Shown here: in pieces, positions 61,281-64,000 of the stretch | How the letters are laid out: each line of letters opens with the position of its first letter | Numbering within the stretch: position 1 is the first letter of the stretch | Assembly: GCA_028622995.1 (NCBI GenBank) | Contig: JAJQJQ010000007.1 | Span: 5,022,001 to 5,086,000, forward strand | Direction: 5' to 3' | DNA: 64,000 bases | From: Panagrolaimus kolymaensis | Lineage: Eukaryota; Nematoda; Chromadorea; Rhabditida; Panagrolaimidae | Notes under the pieces: model-generated | The model's input: only the letters and a program-made list of their open reading frames with translations | The model's database searches: none | What the model was told of the DNA's origin: nothing | Position numbers and translations under genes: made by a program

Positions 61281-61732
61281 ATTTATTCAATTTTACAATT
61301 ACACATCGGGTCCTTCGGGCCCTCATCTCGTCTTCCACCTTCCATCCCTCCTAATTTTACATTAGATCATTTCATATTTATCAAATGGCCCTTCGGGCCA
61401 CACAACTCATACTCAAATTCCATTTCACACTTTCTCCCTTTCAAATTCAATTTCATTCCTGTCGGAAAGCATCACAGGCCCTTCGGGCCTCATCTTACAT
61501 GTCACTCATATGCAGCTTCATTTTAGCACCTCGTGGTCATCCTCATTGCCCAGGATATCAATTTTCCATTTCTCATTTTAATATTTTCATTAAACTTTCT
61601 TACAGTCCATCCTCTCAATCCTCATTAAAAAACATTTTCATTAAACACTTTCCAACACCTTCACACATACATGCATCTCTGCACCATCACCAAATATGCA
61701 ACTTTCAAATTACTGTTATAAATCATGCAACG

Positions 61733-62033
61733 AAATTCTCTTTCAAAAAGCAAACGACAAAGAGCTCACTTTCTCCCTTTCATCAAACACAAAGAGAAAC
61801 ATTCGCGTTAAGAATTTTTTCAATATGCAAATTTTCAAACCTCAATATCATATGCATATCTCTTTACCCGAAGCTCGAGACCCACATTTTTGGAATCAGC
61901 GTCAAAAACTACATCGGACAGTCTAAACACAATTCAAAAAAACAGCGGACAACCCACAGACAAACAGACAAACATAGTCAATTCAATTTACAAGGGTAGA
62001 CAAGCGCATGGGGCCCACCTTCGGTGGTCCCTC
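61733..62033. repeat. Leader module type A, copy 2, ending in a class 2 hairpin
   Basis: Same ordered landmarks as the copy at 60975, but after GGGTAGACAAG the sequence switches to GCGCAT and the class 2 hairpin (62010-62032) instead of the class 1 hairpin. The switch right after a shared block suggests the hairpins behave as exchangeable cassettes (inference). Confidence 0.78.
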
Positions 62034-62269
62034 ACCCATTTGTTATGAACATACAAACACTTTTCGAAAACTTTTACACGATTCTATTGGGACTTAGCCA
62101 CCACCGCAAGCTTGGCTTCATAACGATACGTTAACGTTGCGTTTTTCGATTTGAATTTTCGGGCAGTTTTCATATTCCTAAACTACCTCGGGAGCACCAT
62201 CACTTCATCAACCCTAACCACTCTCTTTCATATTTTAATACATAAAAACATCTCGAAAAGAACATATTC

Positions 62270-62580
62270 CGTTCCAAAAACAAAAGAAAAAAGCGCGCGC
62301 TTTCCCTTTAAACACATGCAAAGAAAAACATTCGCGTCGAGAATTTTTTCGATTATGCAAATTTCAAATGCCTGTCCTGATCGACCATCTCGTTTCCGAT
62401 AAACGAAATTCACATATTCGTAATCAGCGTGAAAAAGTGCATAGGACGTGCTAGACACATTTCCATTTGCATGGGGACACCACATTGACAGACAAACATA
62501 CATTCTCGCTTTATATAGGTAGACAAGATATAAGAAGGGGCCTGCCTACGGCAGTCCCCACACTTTACATTTATTCACTT
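62270..62580. repeat. Leader module type B, copy 2
   Basis: Nearly the same as the copy at 60240, including the stretch from GTCGAGA through CATAGGACGTGCTAGACAC and TATATAGGTAGACAAG, and again followed by the class 1 hairpin (62537-62559). Confidence 0.8.
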
Positions 62581-63049
62581 TTTCAATTTTACATTTACAC
62601 ATCGGGCCCTTCGGGCCCTCATTTCGTCTTCCATCCCCTACGGGGGGTATACCTGCGGAAGCCCTCCCATTTTACATTTGATCATTTCATATTCAAACAT
62701 GGCCCTTCGGGCCCACATCTCGTCTTCCATATTCCATCCCATGCTTTCTCCCTTTCAAATTCATTTTCATTACTGCGATTAAGCACCGCAGGTCCTTCGG
62801 GCCTCATCTTACATGTCCCTCATTTGCAGCTTCATTTTAGCACCTCGTAGTCATCCTCATTGCCCATAGCTACATTTTCCCATTTCTCATTTTAATATTT
62901 TCATTAAACTTTCTTAAAGTCCATTCTCTCATTCCTCATTTAAAAAAACATTTTCTTTAAACACCCTCCATCACCTACATAAATGCATCATTGCACAACC
63001 ACCAAATTACACCAAATACGCAATTTCAAATTACTGTAAAAATCATGCA

Positions 63050-63420
63050 ACGAAATTCTCCTTCCAAAAACAAAAAAGCTCGCTTTCTCCTTTTCATCAA
63101 ACACAAAGAGAAACATTCGCGTTAAGAATTTTTCCAATATGCAAATTTTCAAACCTCCATATCATATACATATCTCTTTAGCCGAAGCTCGAGACCCACA
63201 TTTTTGGAATCAGCATCAAAAACTACATCGGACTGTACAATCACATTTCAAAAAAACAGCGGACACCCCACAAACAGACAAACAGACAAACATAGTCAAT
63301 TCAATTTATAAGGGTAGACAAGATATAAGAAGGGGCCTGCCTACGGCAGTCCCCACACTTTACATTTATTCAATTTTACAATTTTACATTTACACATCGG
63401 GCCCTTCGGGCCCTCATCTC
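63050..63420. repeat. Leader module type A, copy 3
   Basis: Repeats the type A landmarks, then the class 1 hairpin at 63332-63354 and the GGGCCCTTCGGGCCC palindrome near 63399-63413. A fourth type A copy begins near 63858 and runs off the window. Confidence 0.8.
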
Positions 63421-64000
63421 GTCTTCCACCTTCCATCCCCTTCATTGAGGTCAACCTGCGGAGCCCTCCCATTTTACATTAGTTCAATTCATATTTACAA
63501 AATGGCTCTTCGGGCCACACAACCCAAACCTAGGTTCCATTTCCCACTTTCTCCCTTTCAAATTCAATTTTATTACTGCGATCAAGCACCACAGGCCCTT
63601 CGGGCCTCATCTTACATGTCCCTCATTTGCAGCTTCATCTTGCATCTCGTGTTCATCCTCATTGCCCACGGTTTACGATTTACCATTTCTCATTTTAATA
63701 ATTTCATTAAACTTTTTTAAAGCCCATCTTCTCATTCCTCATTAAAAATAACATTTTCCTTAAACACCCTACAACACATCCACACATACATGCATCTCTG
63801 CACCATCACCAAATCCACCAAATATGCATTCCTTCAAAACTACAGTAAAAAATCACGAAACGAAATTCACTTTCAAAAAGCAAACGACAAAGAGCTCGCT
63901 TTCCTCTCTTTCATCAAACACAAAGAGAAACATTCGCGTTAAAACTTTTTTCAATATGCAAATTTTAAAACCTCAATATCATATGCATATCTCTCCACCC

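Larger units (their letters stand above)
58657..64000. repeat. Array of diverged repeats carrying GC-rich CCTNCGG hairpins
   Basis: From just after the DMAP1 gene to the window end the sequence is a patchwork of diverged repeats about 0.75-1.3 kb long. The background is AT-rich with very little G on the + strand. Embedded are dozens of short palindromes with the core CCTNCGG, such as GGGCCCTTCGGGCCC, GGCCCTACGGGCC, AGGCCCTGCGGGCCT, CCCCTACGGGG and GGGCTTCGCCC. In each, a G/C stem encloses a triloop TTC, TAC or TGC. Outside this region I noticed the core only once, in FAM114 coding sequence at 46948. No protein gene is supported inside. I do not recognise the family. Confidence 0.85.

Noticed and set aside
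61385..61999. Long open frame of 204 residues in the hairpin array
   Set aside because: It runs through hairpins and leader modules, has no splice context or family match, and is explained by the lack of G on this strand, which removes TAG and TGA stops.
58657..62032. UUCG or UNCG tetraloop interpretation of the hairpins
   Set aside because: Pairing every stem fully gives a three-base loop (TTC, TAC or TGC) closed by C-G. The tetraloop register would leave mismatches directly beside the loop.
63139..63720. Open frame of 193 residues sharing peptide segments with the frames at 61385 and 62467
   Set aside because: The shared peptides simply follow the DNA repeat copies. Codon composition differs from every real gene in the window.
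1..64000. tRNA, rRNA, spliced-leader RNA or CRISPR array
   Set aside because: No tRNA box A/box B arrangement, rRNA core, spliced-leader donor sequence or regularly spaced identical repeat-spacer pattern was recognised by eye; a covariance-model scan would be decisive.

Overview
The window reads as nuclear DNA from a nematode. It is AT-rich, the genes are dense and broken by introns mostly 45-60 nt long ending in TTTTTAG or TTTCAG, and two HNF4-derived nuclear receptors of the type expanded in nematodes are present. At least a dozen genes carry a 3' splice site 2-41 nt in front of the ATG with no visible upstream exon, which is the mark of spliced-leader trans-splicing. I cannot name the species; a rhabditid, perhaps clade IV, is a guess.

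Layout, left to right. 0-2.5 kb: noncoding, with a long-armed foldback element. 2.5-12.2 kb: Na+/H+ exchanger (-), ribosomal protein S28 (+), nuclear receptor 1 (+), a 1142-residue repetitive Ser/Thr/Arg protein I do not recognise (+), and a small Lys/Pro-rich protein (-). 13.4-18.5 kb: a secreted class 3 lipase (+) with a hAT-type element in its last intron, convergent with a Max-like bHLH-zip factor (-). 18.5-24.5 kb: 6 kb of noncoding DNA that, with the factor's own introns, is enriched in CACGTG, the site this protein family binds. 24.5-29 kb: pyridoxamine-phosphate oxidase (-) with a GC-AG intron and a Rubicon-like autophagy regulator (+). 29-36 kb: a 140-bp hAT-type element, nuclear receptor 2 (+) with a TTAA foldback in intron 1, and CTU2 (-). 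36.4-41.6 kb: propionyl-CoA carboxylase alpha (+) and two small secreted proteins. 41.8-47 kb: ankyrin iPLA2 (-) and a FAM114 protein (-). 47.6-58.6 kb: a short unrecognised gene (+), a TBC1D24-like TBC/TLDc protein (+) and a DMAP1 homologue (+).

The last 5.4 kb (58.6-64 kb) is different. It is an array of diverged 0.75-1.3 kb repeats carrying dozens of short GC-rich hairpins built round the core CCTNCGG. The DNA between hairpins is almost free of G on the + strand. Two hairpin classes share one architecture but differ by compensating base pairs, so pairing itself appears to be conserved. This array and the unknown repetitive protein are the best candidates for something undescribed.

The genes are mostly unrelated housekeeping and regulatory genes. 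Loose themes are membrane traffic and autophagy (Rubicon-like, TBC1D24-like, FAM114, iPLA2) and cofactor metabolism (pyridoxamine-phosphate oxidase, propionyl-CoA carboxylase). Exon borders were set by reading splice sites and checking that frames join; every multi-exon model marked complete sums to a multiple of three.
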